The position numbers were made by a program, and so were the translations under genes. Below are positions 26,901 to 34,598 of a DNA stretch of 64,000 nucleotides, in pieces. The number at the start of each line of letters is the position of its first letter. Within the stretch, counting starts at the first letter, position 1. Below the pieces are notes generated by a model, which saw only the letters and a program-made list of their open reading frames with translations, was not told where the DNA came from and searched no databases. Origin of the DNA: Polaribacter litorisediminis (lineage in GTDB: Bacteria; Bacteroidota; Bacteroidia; Flavobacteriales; Flavobacteriaceae). The stretch is from contig NZ_CP082966.1 in assembly GCF_019968605.1 (NCBI RefSeq), positions 3,089,501 through 3,153,500 on the forward strand, in the 5' to 3' direction.

Positions 26901-27315
26901 GACCTGTTTCAAAAGCAAATTCTGTTAAAATATTTTGACAAAAACTATGTATCGTAATAATACTCATTTCATCTAATTGTTGAATCGCTTTTTCAAGTAG
27001 TACTTTAGAGGCTTCTTTTCCATTAGAATCTACTATATCTTTAATATCGTCATTATCAATATCAATATGATATTTAGCGTATTTATAAGCCTCTCGTACA
27101 AACTTTCTAATTCGTATTTGTAATTCTGCAACGGCATCATTAGTAAATGTTACCATTAAAATTTCTTTAAGCTGTAATTGTTTTTCGAGTAATAAGCGTA
27201 ATGCTAATATTGCTATAGAATAGGTTTTTCCTGTTCCTGCACTTGCTTCAACTAAATTACTACCTTGTAGATTTGCAGTGCTTGCCTTAAACGGTTTAAA
27301 ATTTATTTCTGCCAT
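23908..27315 (-). CDS. recB: RecB-type helicase-nuclease subunit
   Basis: The chosen start MAEINFKPF (27315) follows the recC stop by 4 bp; a longer frame begins at 27348. The 1135-aa protein has the SF1A helicase motifs: Walker A SAGTGKT about residues 25-31, FTNDAVAEL, VDEFQDTD, IGDPKQSIYGWR, TIHKSKGLQYNIV and YVALTRAKYQLY. The C-terminal nuclease shows GFIDLFF, VLDWKSNYLGD and YHLQYFLYTMA, with the metal-binding Asp and Lys intact. It is homologous to the RecBCD beta subunit (3'-5' helicase plus nuclease), acting with RecC and RecD encoded upstream. RecBCD on a mobile island of a flavobacterium, whose usual end-processing enzyme is of AddAB type, points to transferred cargo. Confidence 0.92.
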   Translation of the reverse strand: MAEINFKPFKASTANLQGSNLVEASAGTGKTYSIAILALRLLLEKQLQLKEILMVTFTNDAVAELQIRIRKFVREAYKYAKYHIDIDNDDIKDIVDSNGKEASKVLLEKAIQQLDEMSIITIHSFCQNILTEFAFETGQGYNLKLLEDLSEVRADMVKDFWREEVSKIDKCDLIKLIGDFPKYKIFKDWFSYFDLGVFKDALKNKLENKKLNKNTFEFDFNKSIEDNETEVEEEIKNIIIREKEGYVNRINTYEAPGYANGTRNNYIVKLDDEREFVNFLLKTSARHARAIFEQEIKLFKELRKKKNSVKYNFFNRLMETLFKSKETEIVQLLHSLNQVSFDDLIENLHRSIVTNKNEKLINLLRVRYQAVFVDEFQDTDKFQYEIFNTVFNNDFNILFYIGDPKQSIYGWRKADINTYFNARSAVANCYTMNTNFRSTSRLIDGLNEIFSETDYHKDDSKGIGVFSNEKESTEDKQIIYHRVDASKSTETRACHIDGTYEKPIVIFNGYNNKPNIYIDTANHVQHLLSKGVIKGKDDKEQPIQASDIAILVRSGYDGKEIKNNLDALGIPSILIDDSKIFSVPEAKDILYALQAMQEPSPSNINKALLSKLTGYLRSNVEKLNLNFHIERAKKYFKQFNNKGVYAALVSFYEDYQTRKNLLGSYDAIEKSGLKSYSNVMQLAEALQRLQNERGYELNGIIAFLKRAIEGEEIQGNEYERRLETDEQAIQIVTIHKSKGLQYNIVIAPFLDLEVKSKGAFSSFRNQDGTYLFEPNYNKPEANNPEFIIQSEQENRRLVYVALTRAKYQLYLFTQGKGSIGELLKEKQNSAYLKTMPYESHEITYEPKNTFVEHLNFAEPEVFELKDKDWLKMSFSFLSLPHATVKKNFDNDNEGYDYFIFKELERGAHVGNMLHAIFEFIDFTNDEKWDKTIDINLKKYNPKKQELYRPQIPSFLNQILNTTIEINNASPFKLSEILNTKRINELEFDLKIDEMHLSKLYDLQTENVMLSFKNVNLKGMLNGFIDLFFEHDNKYYVLDWKSNYLGDTLEDYTPTKLNDAMNESNYHLQYFLYTMAAKRFLESKIRYFDYEKQFGGVIYVFLRGVRKDSNTGIFTTKLPLETVNKLENIFCLNTVT

Positions 27316-27319
27316 CTTT

Positions 27320-30300
27320 TTAGTTGAATTTATTAAATATTGTTTCATTTAGAAACTTAGAGTTATCGTAAAAACGCTTCTTGTTTTCTAAATCCTCAAA
27401 AAACAAAGATTCTTGTTCTTTTTTAACATACTCGCTTAAAAAACCATCCTTCTCAAGAATAGGCCCTATGGGCTCTTCAGCTAACGATTCTGAATCTAAT
27501 TGTAACAAAGCCTCTGATATATAGTCGTTAATATAAAAAGGATTTAGCCCTTTATTTGAAGCTAAAAAATGGTTTAATAATGTTTTTATAAAACTCTCAG
27601 AATCCACCACATTACTTATAACACTTGACTGTAACCTTTTATCGAGCCACAAGAAATACAATTTTATGTCTGGCCACATCTGTTTTAAAAACAATAGATT
27701 AATAAAAGCCTCAAATTGATATTTTTGTTTACTCTTACTTACATTTGAAAAAATGTGTAATTGCTCTTGGTTATTAACATAAACAGCATCTATTTCCCCT
27801 TTAATAAGGTATAAAACACCTTCAATTTCTACTTTATTATTTATTAATACCTGCTCTTGTGTATACCCTTCTTTTAGTTGCTCTATTTCATTAGTTAATT
27901 CACTTAACTCATCTTGCAAATTTTCAATACAAATGTCGCCATAGGTTCCTAATGGTAAATTCCCTTGAGCTTTTAATGTTTTTATATCTTGAGAAGTAGG
28001 TTTAGGGTTTTGAGTTACCTGAGTTTTTAAATACCACTTTTCCAAAGTACCTAGAGCAAATAACTCTGAATCTTCAAAAACTTCTGTTTCTTCTCGATAA
28101 TATATTTTCAGTTTTTTATTGTAATAATGTTTAAATGAATCTTTAAAAAAGTTAATAAACTCGTATAACGGAATTTCAATGATTTTTCGGTTGTCTTTAT
28201 TGTCGTTTTCTTCTTTTGGATTCGATTTATTAAAAGAAGAATCATCATGCGCACCGCTAGAGGTTTTTGTTTTCCCTAAATAAGAATAATAACCTGGTTT
28301 ATTATTAAAATATTTTGAATTGAAGCTATGAAGTGGATGTTCTTTTACAAAACCTTCTATATTTAAATAATCTAGCAAACCATCTACAAGCGAAGAAGGC
28401 GCCAGTTCTGCATTATTTTTTGAACTTTTACCAAGATAACTAATATACAAGTGCTCTTTTGTAGATAAAATTGTTTTAAGAAAAAAGGACTTATCTTTTT
28501 CTCTTATATCTTGTAAAATAGATTCAGGATTAGACTTTATTAAATCGTAACTTAATCGTGTAGTTTGTCTTGGGTAATCTTGTGAATTTAAACCCAACAT
28601 AGCCACTATTTTATTAGGCAATGGAATTGTATTTGATAAAGGACAAAAACGAATACCCTTGTTTGTTTCTGTTTGTGAGGTTTTATCTAATCCTTCTAGT
28701 ATAGATAAAATAATAGGGTGAATAATCTCAAAAGATATTGTATCACCTAATGTAAACACAAAATCTACTTCGGCCAACTTTGTTGTTAGATATTCAATTT
28801 GATATTCCTTTTCTTTATCAAAGAATAAATCTAGGCCATCATGTAAATACAAAATCCAATCTTTTAGATTTCTTTCTACGTTTAATCCATCAAGAAAATC
28901 ATATAAATTATGAATTAAATAGTTAAATCTAACTAAATCGTCTGCTCCGCTACCCTCTACCTTATCAATAAGTAAATACTCTTCTTCACCATCGTCAAAC
29001 CATTCTTCACCAGACATTAACATACCATAACACAAACGTTTTAAACCGTTTGTCCAAGAAACTAAATTTGTTTCATTGAATTTATCACCTTTAAAAGCAT
29101 TTTTAATGTTAGCTTGTTTAATAAGTTCTCGAAGTAATTCGACATCTTTAAACTCATATTTGACTAAAATAGAAGGAAATTCTAATAACTGCATCACTAA
29201 AGAAGGTTGCATATATTTTTTATCTATTTGTAATATAGCTTGCAGAGCATTTACAGAAGAATCGATTATATTTTCCTTCTTACCAACAATATGATAAGGA
29301 AATGAATAAGGAGTGTTTTCAAACACGGCGCTTATGGCAGGAGCATGTGTATTAAGGTCTGAACAATATACTACGATATCTCTTGCACCAATACCATTTT
29401 TTGAATCATCAACTAATTTTACTAAATAGTTATACAACACTTCTACCTCTCTAATTGGTGAAAAACATGAATTAATTGTTATTGAAGTATCGTTATCGTT
29501 AACTTTTGGACTTTCTAAATTTTTATCTTCGACTAAAGACATTTTTATTGTATCAAGTAAACTATTTGGTTTTTCATTATTATAATTATCTAACCAAATT
29601 AACTCTATACCTTTACTTTTAAAAGCTTTAAGCATATAAGTTGAAATACCTTTCAGGTTATGAACAAGTTCATTATTATAATGCTCCTTAATTTCTTTTA
29701 TAGTTGATGAATAAAATATTTTTACATCTATTACCTCGCTTATTTCAATAAAAAGATTGAGCAGATAAGTGTTAAAATCTGAAACATCAAATAGATATAA
29801 AACAGGCAGTTTTTCCTTTAAAAGTTCTTGTTGCTTCTTTATTTTTAATGCAGAAGTTATATAACCAAATAGTTGATTATCATCTATACAATCAATAGCG
29901 TTTATTTTCTCCTTAAAAGCTCGCCATAAATAGTATTGCCATGCTTCATCTGAATCATCAGTATCAAAATCTTCGACTATCCAAGACTCTAACCTATCCG
30001 GCATGTATAAACTATACTGATTGAAAAGGGTTGAAATTTTATCTGCTAATGCAATCTGATATGCAGGCTTACCCCTATAGTAATCAGCAATACTTGAAAA
30101 ATTATCTTTAAATATTTCATCATCGAGCAATTCAAAAATAATCCAGCGCTGTTGTAAATCATTCAATACGAATTTATTTTCATCTTTACCTCCTAAAATT
30201 TTATAGACTATTGATAACAAATCTTTTGCAGAACAAGTTTTCAAATTAGCAGCAATTCCGTTTTCTTCAGCAATTTTAATTTTTAAATACTGCATAACTC

Positions 30301-30421
30301 CAACATTACTGCAGGCAATAAAATCGGGTAAAAAAACAGAATGGGTTCTAATTTTTATCTGATTCGCTAACTCATTAGCTAGAGGTTCTATTGTAAAGGC
30401 GCTATATACTTGAATACTCAT
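27320..30421 (-). CDS. recC: RecC-type exonuclease V gamma subunit
   Basis: A 1033-aa protein. The N-terminus (SIQVYSAFTIEPLANELANQ, then FLPDFIACSNVGVMQYLK and NGIAANLKTCSAKDLL) matches the RecC opening segment. It lacks functional Walker motifs, as RecC does, since its helicase domains are inactive scaffolds that recognise DNA sequence. C-terminal PD-(D/E)XK-like remnants are not clear. It lies between recD and recB, with 6 bp to the recD stop and 4 bp to the recB start, so the three subunits are made together. The standard order recC-recB-recD is altered to recD-recC-recB. Confidence 0.85.
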   Translation of the reverse strand: MSIQVYSAFTIEPLANELANQIKIRTHSVFLPDFIACSNVGVMQYLKIKIAEENGIAANLKTCSAKDLLSIVYKILGGKDENKFVLNDLQQRWIIFELLDDEIFKDNFSSIADYYRGKPAYQIALADKISTLFNQYSLYMPDRLESWIVEDFDTDDSDEAWQYYLWRAFKEKINAIDCIDDNQLFGYITSALKIKKQQELLKEKLPVLYLFDVSDFNTYLLNLFIEISEVIDVKIFYSSTIKEIKEHYNNELVHNLKGISTYMLKAFKSKGIELIWLDNYNNEKPNSLLDTIKMSLVEDKNLESPKVNDNDTSITINSCFSPIREVEVLYNYLVKLVDDSKNGIGARDIVVYCSDLNTHAPAISAVFENTPYSFPYHIVGKKENIIDSSVNALQAILQIDKKYMQPSLVMQLLEFPSILVKYEFKDVELLRELIKQANIKNAFKGDKFNETNLVSWTNGLKRLCYGMLMSGEEWFDDGEEEYLLIDKVEGSGADDLVRFNYLIHNLYDFLDGLNVERNLKDWILYLHDGLDLFFDKEKEYQIEYLTTKLAEVDFVFTLGDTISFEIIHPIILSILEGLDKTSQTETNKGIRFCPLSNTIPLPNKIVAMLGLNSQDYPRQTTRLSYDLIKSNPESILQDIREKDKSFFLKTILSTKEHLYISYLGKSSKNNAELAPSSLVDGLLDYLNIEGFVKEHPLHSFNSKYFNNKPGYYSYLGKTKTSSGAHDDSSFNKSNPKEENDNKDNRKIIEIPLYEFINFFKDSFKHYYNKKLKIYYREETEVFEDSELFALGTLEKWYLKTQVTQNPKPTSQDIKTLKAQGNLPLGTYGDICIENLQDELSELTNEIEQLKEGYTQEQVLINNKVEIEGVLYLIKGEIDAVYVNNQEQLHIFSNVSKSKQKYQFEAFINLLFLKQMWPDIKLYFLWLDKRLQSSVISNVVDSESFIKTLLNHFLASNKGLNPFYINDYISEALLQLDSESLAEEPIGPILEKDGFLSEYVKKEQESLFFEDLENKKRFYDNSKFLNETIFNKFN

Positions 30422-30427
30422 AATTAA

Positions 30428-32224
30428 CTAATTTATTCTATCTATAATTCCTGAAGTTCTTTTAACTCGCTTTTGTACTATATTAAATATGACATCTTCT
30501 GTAGCCTGAATAATAACTTTAGATTTCGCTCTAGTTACTGCAGTATAAAGCAGTTCTTTAGTAAGCAAGTCATGTTTGTTTTTTTCGGGTAAAACAATCA
30601 AAACATTATTAAATTCTGAACCTTGACATTTATGAATGGTCATTGCATACACTGTTTCGTAACCACCTATGAAAGAAGGTAATATTCCGTCACGAAGCTC
30701 ACCATTCTTATCTAAAAAGTAGGCCATCCTTATACCATCTTTGTCTTTTCTCATTAAACCAATATCACCATTAAACAGATTTAACTCTCGATTATTTTTA
30801 TTCACCAGAATCGGTCTGTTTATATAATTATCAGCATCAATTTTAATTAGGTTATGTTTCTGCAAATACCATTCTACTTCCCTATTAATTGAATACACCC
30901 CGTGTTTCCCTTCTCTAACAGCACACAAAACACGAATATCATTTAACTTGCCAATAGCTTTTACAACATCAGTTTCATCAATGTAATCCTTATATTTTTT
31001 TATAAACTCTTTAAATACAGCAACATCATAAGCCTCATCAAATCGTATAATTTCAGAACCTGATTTCAAAGTTGTCTTGACAACTTCTATATCTTCATTC
31101 ATAATTGCTTTACTAAATTTATCAATAACTATAGATTCTTGATTTACCCTCCTATTTAAAACCAATTCTGTTATATGATTCTTTAAAAGTTTTGAATCGA
31201 TTGGCTTTGTTTCATTTATCGTATTGTTTGCGTTAAGAAAAGAATTTAAAAACCCTAAACGCTCTTTAGAGAATAGGTTAAGAGTCTTCATACCATCTGT
31301 TACAGCAGAATTACACAAGTCGCCAAACATACTCCCTGCTTCAACCGATGCTAATTGATTTTTATCTCCAATTAATATAAGGCGTTTTGAAGAATCAACA
31401 GCACTTAAAAGTTTTGCAAATAAAGGCACATCTATCATTGAGGCTTCATCTACAATCACCACATCAAAATCTAATTGATTATTTTTATCATACCTAAAAT
31501 ATGGGGAATTAGGTTTATAGCCCAATAAACGATGAATAGTACTAGAGTTTAATTCATCGATTTTACTTTTTAAAGGTTCTTCTTTAGCTAAAGAGTTCTC
31601 TTTAAGCGATTCTAGAACCCTAACAGCAGCCTTACCTGTTGGTGCTGCTAAAGCTATTTTAATAGATGAATTAGAAAAACATAAGGCTACAATTAATTTA
31701 GCAATTGTTGTAGTTTTACCCGTACCAGGCCCTCCTGTAATTATTGAAAAATTATTTAAATAGGAATTAATACAACCTGTAAGTTGCCAATCTGTTATGT
31801 CTAAGTTCTCATCTTGAAGACCAAATAGTTTATCTTTAATATACTTTAGCTCCTGCTTTCTGTTTGAAAGTTCAGATTGTTCAATACGAATAAAATCTTG
31901 GATTTTATCAATGATTTGACTTTCGTAGTTAAAATACCTATAAGTGTAAAATTTATTATTGTAAACCACAAAAGGCTTCTTTTCTTCTGTACTAACTGAT
32001 AATAAATTTGTTGAATTAGACAATGCCTTCTCTGAAAAAGGCTCAATTCTTTCACGCACTTCTGGTGCCCAAGACTCGTACTCACTCTTTAAATCGGTGC
32101 CAGATAAATCTATGCATATATGCCTATCCTGTAGCCTTTTTGACAGTAAATACGCATAAGGTTTTAAGTTCTTATCTGCTACTAATTCTGAAAACTGAAA
32201 ATGTATATCATTAATAAATGTCAT
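30428..32224 (-). CDS. recD: RecD-type helicase subunit (exonuclease V alpha)
   Basis: A 598-aa SF1B helicase. Motifs: Walker A GGPGTGKT at residues 164-171, motif II VVIVDEASMID, motif III GDKNQLASVEAGSMFGDL, TIHKCQGSEFNNVLIVLP, and C-terminal YTAVTRAKSKVIIQ. Length fits RecD of RecBCD (about 600 aa) better than stand-alone RecD2. Being first of the three subunit genes, it follows a truncated sbcD fragment by about 25 bp. Expected activity: the 5'-3' motor of the complex. Confidence 0.9.
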   Translation of the reverse strand: MTFINDIHFQFSELVADKNLKPYAYLLSKRLQDRHICIDLSGTDLKSEYESWAPEVRERIEPFSEKALSNSTNLLSVSTEEKKPFVVYNNKFYTYRYFNYESQIIDKIQDFIRIEQSELSNRKQELKYIKDKLFGLQDENLDITDWQLTGCINSYLNNFSIITGGPGTGKTTTIAKLIVALCFSNSSIKIALAAPTGKAAVRVLESLKENSLAKEEPLKSKIDELNSSTIHRLLGYKPNSPYFRYDKNNQLDFDVVIVDEASMIDVPLFAKLLSAVDSSKRLILIGDKNQLASVEAGSMFGDLCNSAVTDGMKTLNLFSKERLGFLNSFLNANNTINETKPIDSKLLKNHITELVLNRRVNQESIVIDKFSKAIMNEDIEVVKTTLKSGSEIIRFDEAYDVAVFKEFIKKYKDYIDETDVVKAIGKLNDIRVLCAVREGKHGVYSINREVEWYLQKHNLIKIDADNYINRPILVNKNNRELNLFNGDIGLMRKDKDGIRMAYFLDKNGELRDGILPSFIGGYETVYAMTIHKCQGSEFNNVLIVLPEKNKHDLLTKELLYTAVTRAKSKVIIQATEDVIFNIVQKRVKRTSGIIDRIN

Positions 32225-32249
32225 ATAAATATACTTAATTTGTTTATTC

Positions 32250-32419
32250 TTAAATTATAGAAATTGTGCTATAACTAGCCCCTAATTTTTCTAATTTTAT
32301 TTGTGTTGTAATTCGTTCTTTTAGCGCCTCGACATAAAAAAAAATACCAAATCTTTACTTAAATCGATTTTGTGCAGTTGCTTTCCAATGTGCCAATCTG
32401 ATGTATGTAATATTCTCAT
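32250..32419 (-). pseudogene. Truncated sbcD (DNA exonuclease subunit D) remnant
   Basis: The minus strand starting at 32419 encodes MRILHTSDWHIGKQLHKIDL and then SKD, the unmistakable start of SbcD, including the metal-binding DxH of its phosphoesterase domain. After residue 25 a run of nine T and a shifted frame follow; the first frame stops at 32321 (32 aa). In another frame EALKERITTQIKLEKL continues to a stop at 32250. Most of SbcD and all of SbcC are missing. Either a deletion removed an SbcCD pair next to RecBCD, or a fragment came in with the cargo. Confidence 0.7.
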
Positions 32420-32424
32420 ATCGT

Positions 32425-32991
32425 TTAATCAATAAATGATAAATCTAGTTTTAAGGGTTCTTCAGTAGAAATAGGTCTGATAGTTGTAAGACTTTCAAGA
32501 CCTCGACCACAATCTACTTTTATTTTAAAGTTTGGTTTATCTGGCGAAAAAACATTTGTACTGCTTAATAAGCCATTTAATTGCTCCTTTTCTTTTATCT
32601 CCTTGAAACAATCTCTATAGTCATCATGCATTAAACTACACACGTCTAAAGAATACCGATATGGGCATCGTGAAAATCTCATAAAATAATCACCTTGCCA
32701 CTGCCATTCTTCCACACTCGATTTATACATAACTGTAGCAGCAAACTTAACTGAAGACCACCTAAAATCTACATAATGCATTGTTGTAATGCTATAGTTG
32801 CTATTAAGAGAATCGGTTATAGAAAAAACACCATAAGCTTTTTTTATTTCTAGCTCCTGCTTTTTCTCTGTCAAGTTTTGAATATGCTTTTGTTTCAGTT
32901 CGATTAGCTTCTCTTTATTGAGAATTATTTGTTCATTCTGGAATTGTATTCCATTAAAATGAGATGATAAATTATTTTTATTTAATGTCAT
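32425..32991 (-). CDS. Unknown 188-aa protein upstream of the sbcD remnant
   Basis: A 188-aa protein. The N-terminal 55 residues are helical and charged (EQIILNKEKLIELKQKHI). The rest is Trp/Tyr/Cys-containing and beta-rich (WQWQGDYFMRFSRCPYRYS, then SLDVCSLMHDDYRDC). No known domain. It ends 6 bp before the sbcD remnant start, so it was probably co-transcribed with an intact sbcD before the deletion. Function unknown. Confidence 0.65.
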   Translation of the reverse strand: MTLNKNNLSSHFNGIQFQNEQIILNKEKLIELKQKHIQNLTEKKQELEIKKAYGVFSITDSLNSNYSITTMHYVDFRWSSVKFAATVMYKSSVEEWQWQGDYFMRFSRCPYRYSLDVCSLMHDDYRDCFKEIKEKEQLNGLLSSTNVFSPDKPNFKIKVDCGRGLESLTTIRPISTEEPLKLDLSFID

Positions 32992-33015
32992 AAGTTATTT
33001 GCTGAAAAGGTTATA

Positions 33016-33225
33016 TTACCAATTACTATAGTCTGTTAAATTTAGTTCCGCCCCGTCATAATCACGTTGTACTATTTTAACAACTCCAAGACCTGTTGGT
33101 CGAAACTTAAATGTAAACTGGAAGTCCTTTCCAAAAACATCCAAGAACTCATCTGGAATTTCAGGGAGTGCTTTTTTCCATTGAATAATTTTCATGACTT
33201 CATCCTTATTTAGTTCAAATTTCAT
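33016..33225 (-). CDS. Unknown 69-aa protein
   Basis: A 69-aa protein with a helical start (FELNKDEVMKIIQWKK) and a beta-rich second half (FQFTFKFRPTGLGVVKIVQR). It lies 25 bp upstream of the 188-aa gene in the same direction and probably opens this operon segment, with a 334-bp upstream gap. Not recognised. The small size makes this call less certain, but coding is supported by the close spacing and good codon use. Confidence 0.55.
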   Translation of the reverse strand: MKFELNKDEVMKIIQWKKALPEIPDEFLDVFGKDFQFTFKFRPTGLGVVKIVQRDYDGAELNLTDYSNW

Positions 33226-33559
33226 TTCTTTTTGGATTTTAGTTTTATCTTAGAATTAATTCGCTGCACATTACTTTTCAAATAGATAAATTTCTGAGTA
33301 CTTTATGAGTTACATATAAAAAAGTTTTACGCTAATGAAATAATCTTTCTTAATACTTGGAGGATATTAAAATTATATACTCTCCTAGCTATAACACCTT
33401 AATAATTAACAAATTATTACGTACATTTTTTTATTTTGAACATCATTGAAGAGGAACAAAAAATCAATAAAAGTCGATATGTAAAGAGTTGAATTCAAAT
33501 AGCAATTTGTTTCGATTTTTAAAGATAATTATTATTTTTAACTATTTTATTGCCAATTA
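33226..33559 (-). promoter_or_regulatory. Regulatory gap upstream of the small-gene/RecBCD operon
   Basis: No gene is visible. It contains a perfect inverted repeat, TAATAATT-AACA-AATTATTA (33400-33419), 175-194 bp upstream of the 69-aa start. This may be a WYL-regulator site or a hairpin ending transcription from 33560-34174. No clean TAnnTTTG box was found on the minus strand. Confidence 0.4.
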
Positions 33560-34174
33560 TCATTTTTTAGGTATTTTTTTTGATGTATTTAAAAGACAAT
33601 ATCGATAGGTGATCAAGCTATCCGTTTCTTTAGTTGGCAAAATCTCACCTTTATAATTTAACCCTATTAAAAGTTTATGTTCGGTCGTAGAATATTGTAT
33701 ATCAGAAATAATAAATTCAAGGGATTCGATAGTAAACTCTTGATTTTCTATAAAATATTTGCCTATCATACCCACTTCTTTTTCAATTAAAAACAAACTT
33801 GCATCCTTTACCATTTTAAAAGAGTTGTAGCTAACATTGAACAGCGGAAACAACGTTTCTTGAACAAGTAGGTCTTTGATCGTAAATTTTTGTAAATATT
33901 TTCGTCCTCTTTTGATCTCAATTTTATTCTTATGATTATAAATTAAACCACCAAATACCTCAATTTGTAAATCATAAATAGTTTGGTATTCTGGAATACG
34001 CAACAATTTAAAAAACCGAATATCTAAAATAGCATCTTCAATAGTTTGCTTTAATTTTGCTGCAGTTTCAATAAAACGTTGAAAATATGTTGAATCAATT
34101 TTTAAACTATAAATTTTGAAAGACTCTCCATAAAGACGAACCTTTATTGGGGGCAATAAAGTATTTGGTTTCAT
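33560..34174 (-). CDS. Unknown 204-aa protein in RecBCD cargo
   Basis: A 204-aa protein with an alternating charged/hydrophobic pattern (PPIKVRLYGESFKIYSLKID start; KIEIKRGRKYLQKFTIKDLL middle; LLIGLNYKGEILPTKE end). It is mostly beta with a central helix, has no membrane segments and no recognised family. It is divergent from the WYL gene (34599) together with the 58-aa gene and probably starts the defence operon. Function unknown. Confidence 0.65.
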   Translation of the reverse strand: MKPNTLLPPIKVRLYGESFKIYSLKIDSTYFQRFIETAAKLKQTIEDAILDIRFFKLLRIPEYQTIYDLQIEVFGGLIYNHKNKIEIKRGRKYLQKFTIKDLLVQETLFPLFNVSYNSFKMVKDASLFLIEKEVGMIGKYFIENQEFTIESLEFIISDIQYSTTEHKLLIGLNYKGEILPTKETDSLITYRYCLLNTSKKIPKK

Positions 34175-34223
34175 TTTTTTTCAATTAGATTCTTAATCCA
34201 TTCATCTTTCTAAATAGTAATCA

Positions 34224-34400
34224 CTAATTAATTAATAAAAGTGAAAACTTAATAATAGATATATCCCAAGCATTAGAAATCTTAAGTTGAGCTTCAGCAA
34301 ATGCTCTAGTCCAATTTTCATCCTCAAGGCTATATTTTAAAAGTATGGGTGATGAATTATCATTAGTTCTCCACCGATATTCATTACTGTTATTTGACAT
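34224..34400 (-). CDS. 58-aa protein at the head of the divergent operon
   Basis: A complete frame of 58 aa (MSNNSNEYRWRTNDNSSPIL start, ENWTRAFAEAQLKISNAWDI middle, hydrophobic end KFSLLLIN), 50 bp before the 204-aa gene on the same strand. The Trp-rich centre looks like a folded helix. Not recognised. Its reality rests on position and an uninterrupted frame only. Confidence 0.4.
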   Translation of the reverse strand: MSNNSNEYRWRTNDNSSPILLKYSLEDENWTRAFAEAQLKISNAWDISIIKFSLLLIN

Positions 34401-34538
34401 GATTCTATTTTTTTAAAAAAATTGCTAATGCGAATATTATAAAACATGAATGCCAAATAATGGCGCACATCATAAAAAAGATGTAAATTGATCTCCTATA
34501 ACACCAATCATCAATGAAACAGAAAATCAAAACGTATT

Positions 34539-34563
34539 TTTTGATACCTTTTGGTATTCAAAA
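34539..34563. promoter_or_regulatory. Near-palindrome upstream of the second WYL gene
   Basis: TTTTGATACC-TTTT-GGTATTCAAAA: the inner arms ATACC/GGTAT are perfect and the outer arms match with one extra base. It lies 36-60 bp before the WYL start and could control both the WYL gene and the divergent operon. Confidence 0.45.
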
Positions 34564-34598
34564 TCATAGTTCAATAATTCTAAACTAAAAATAGAGAA

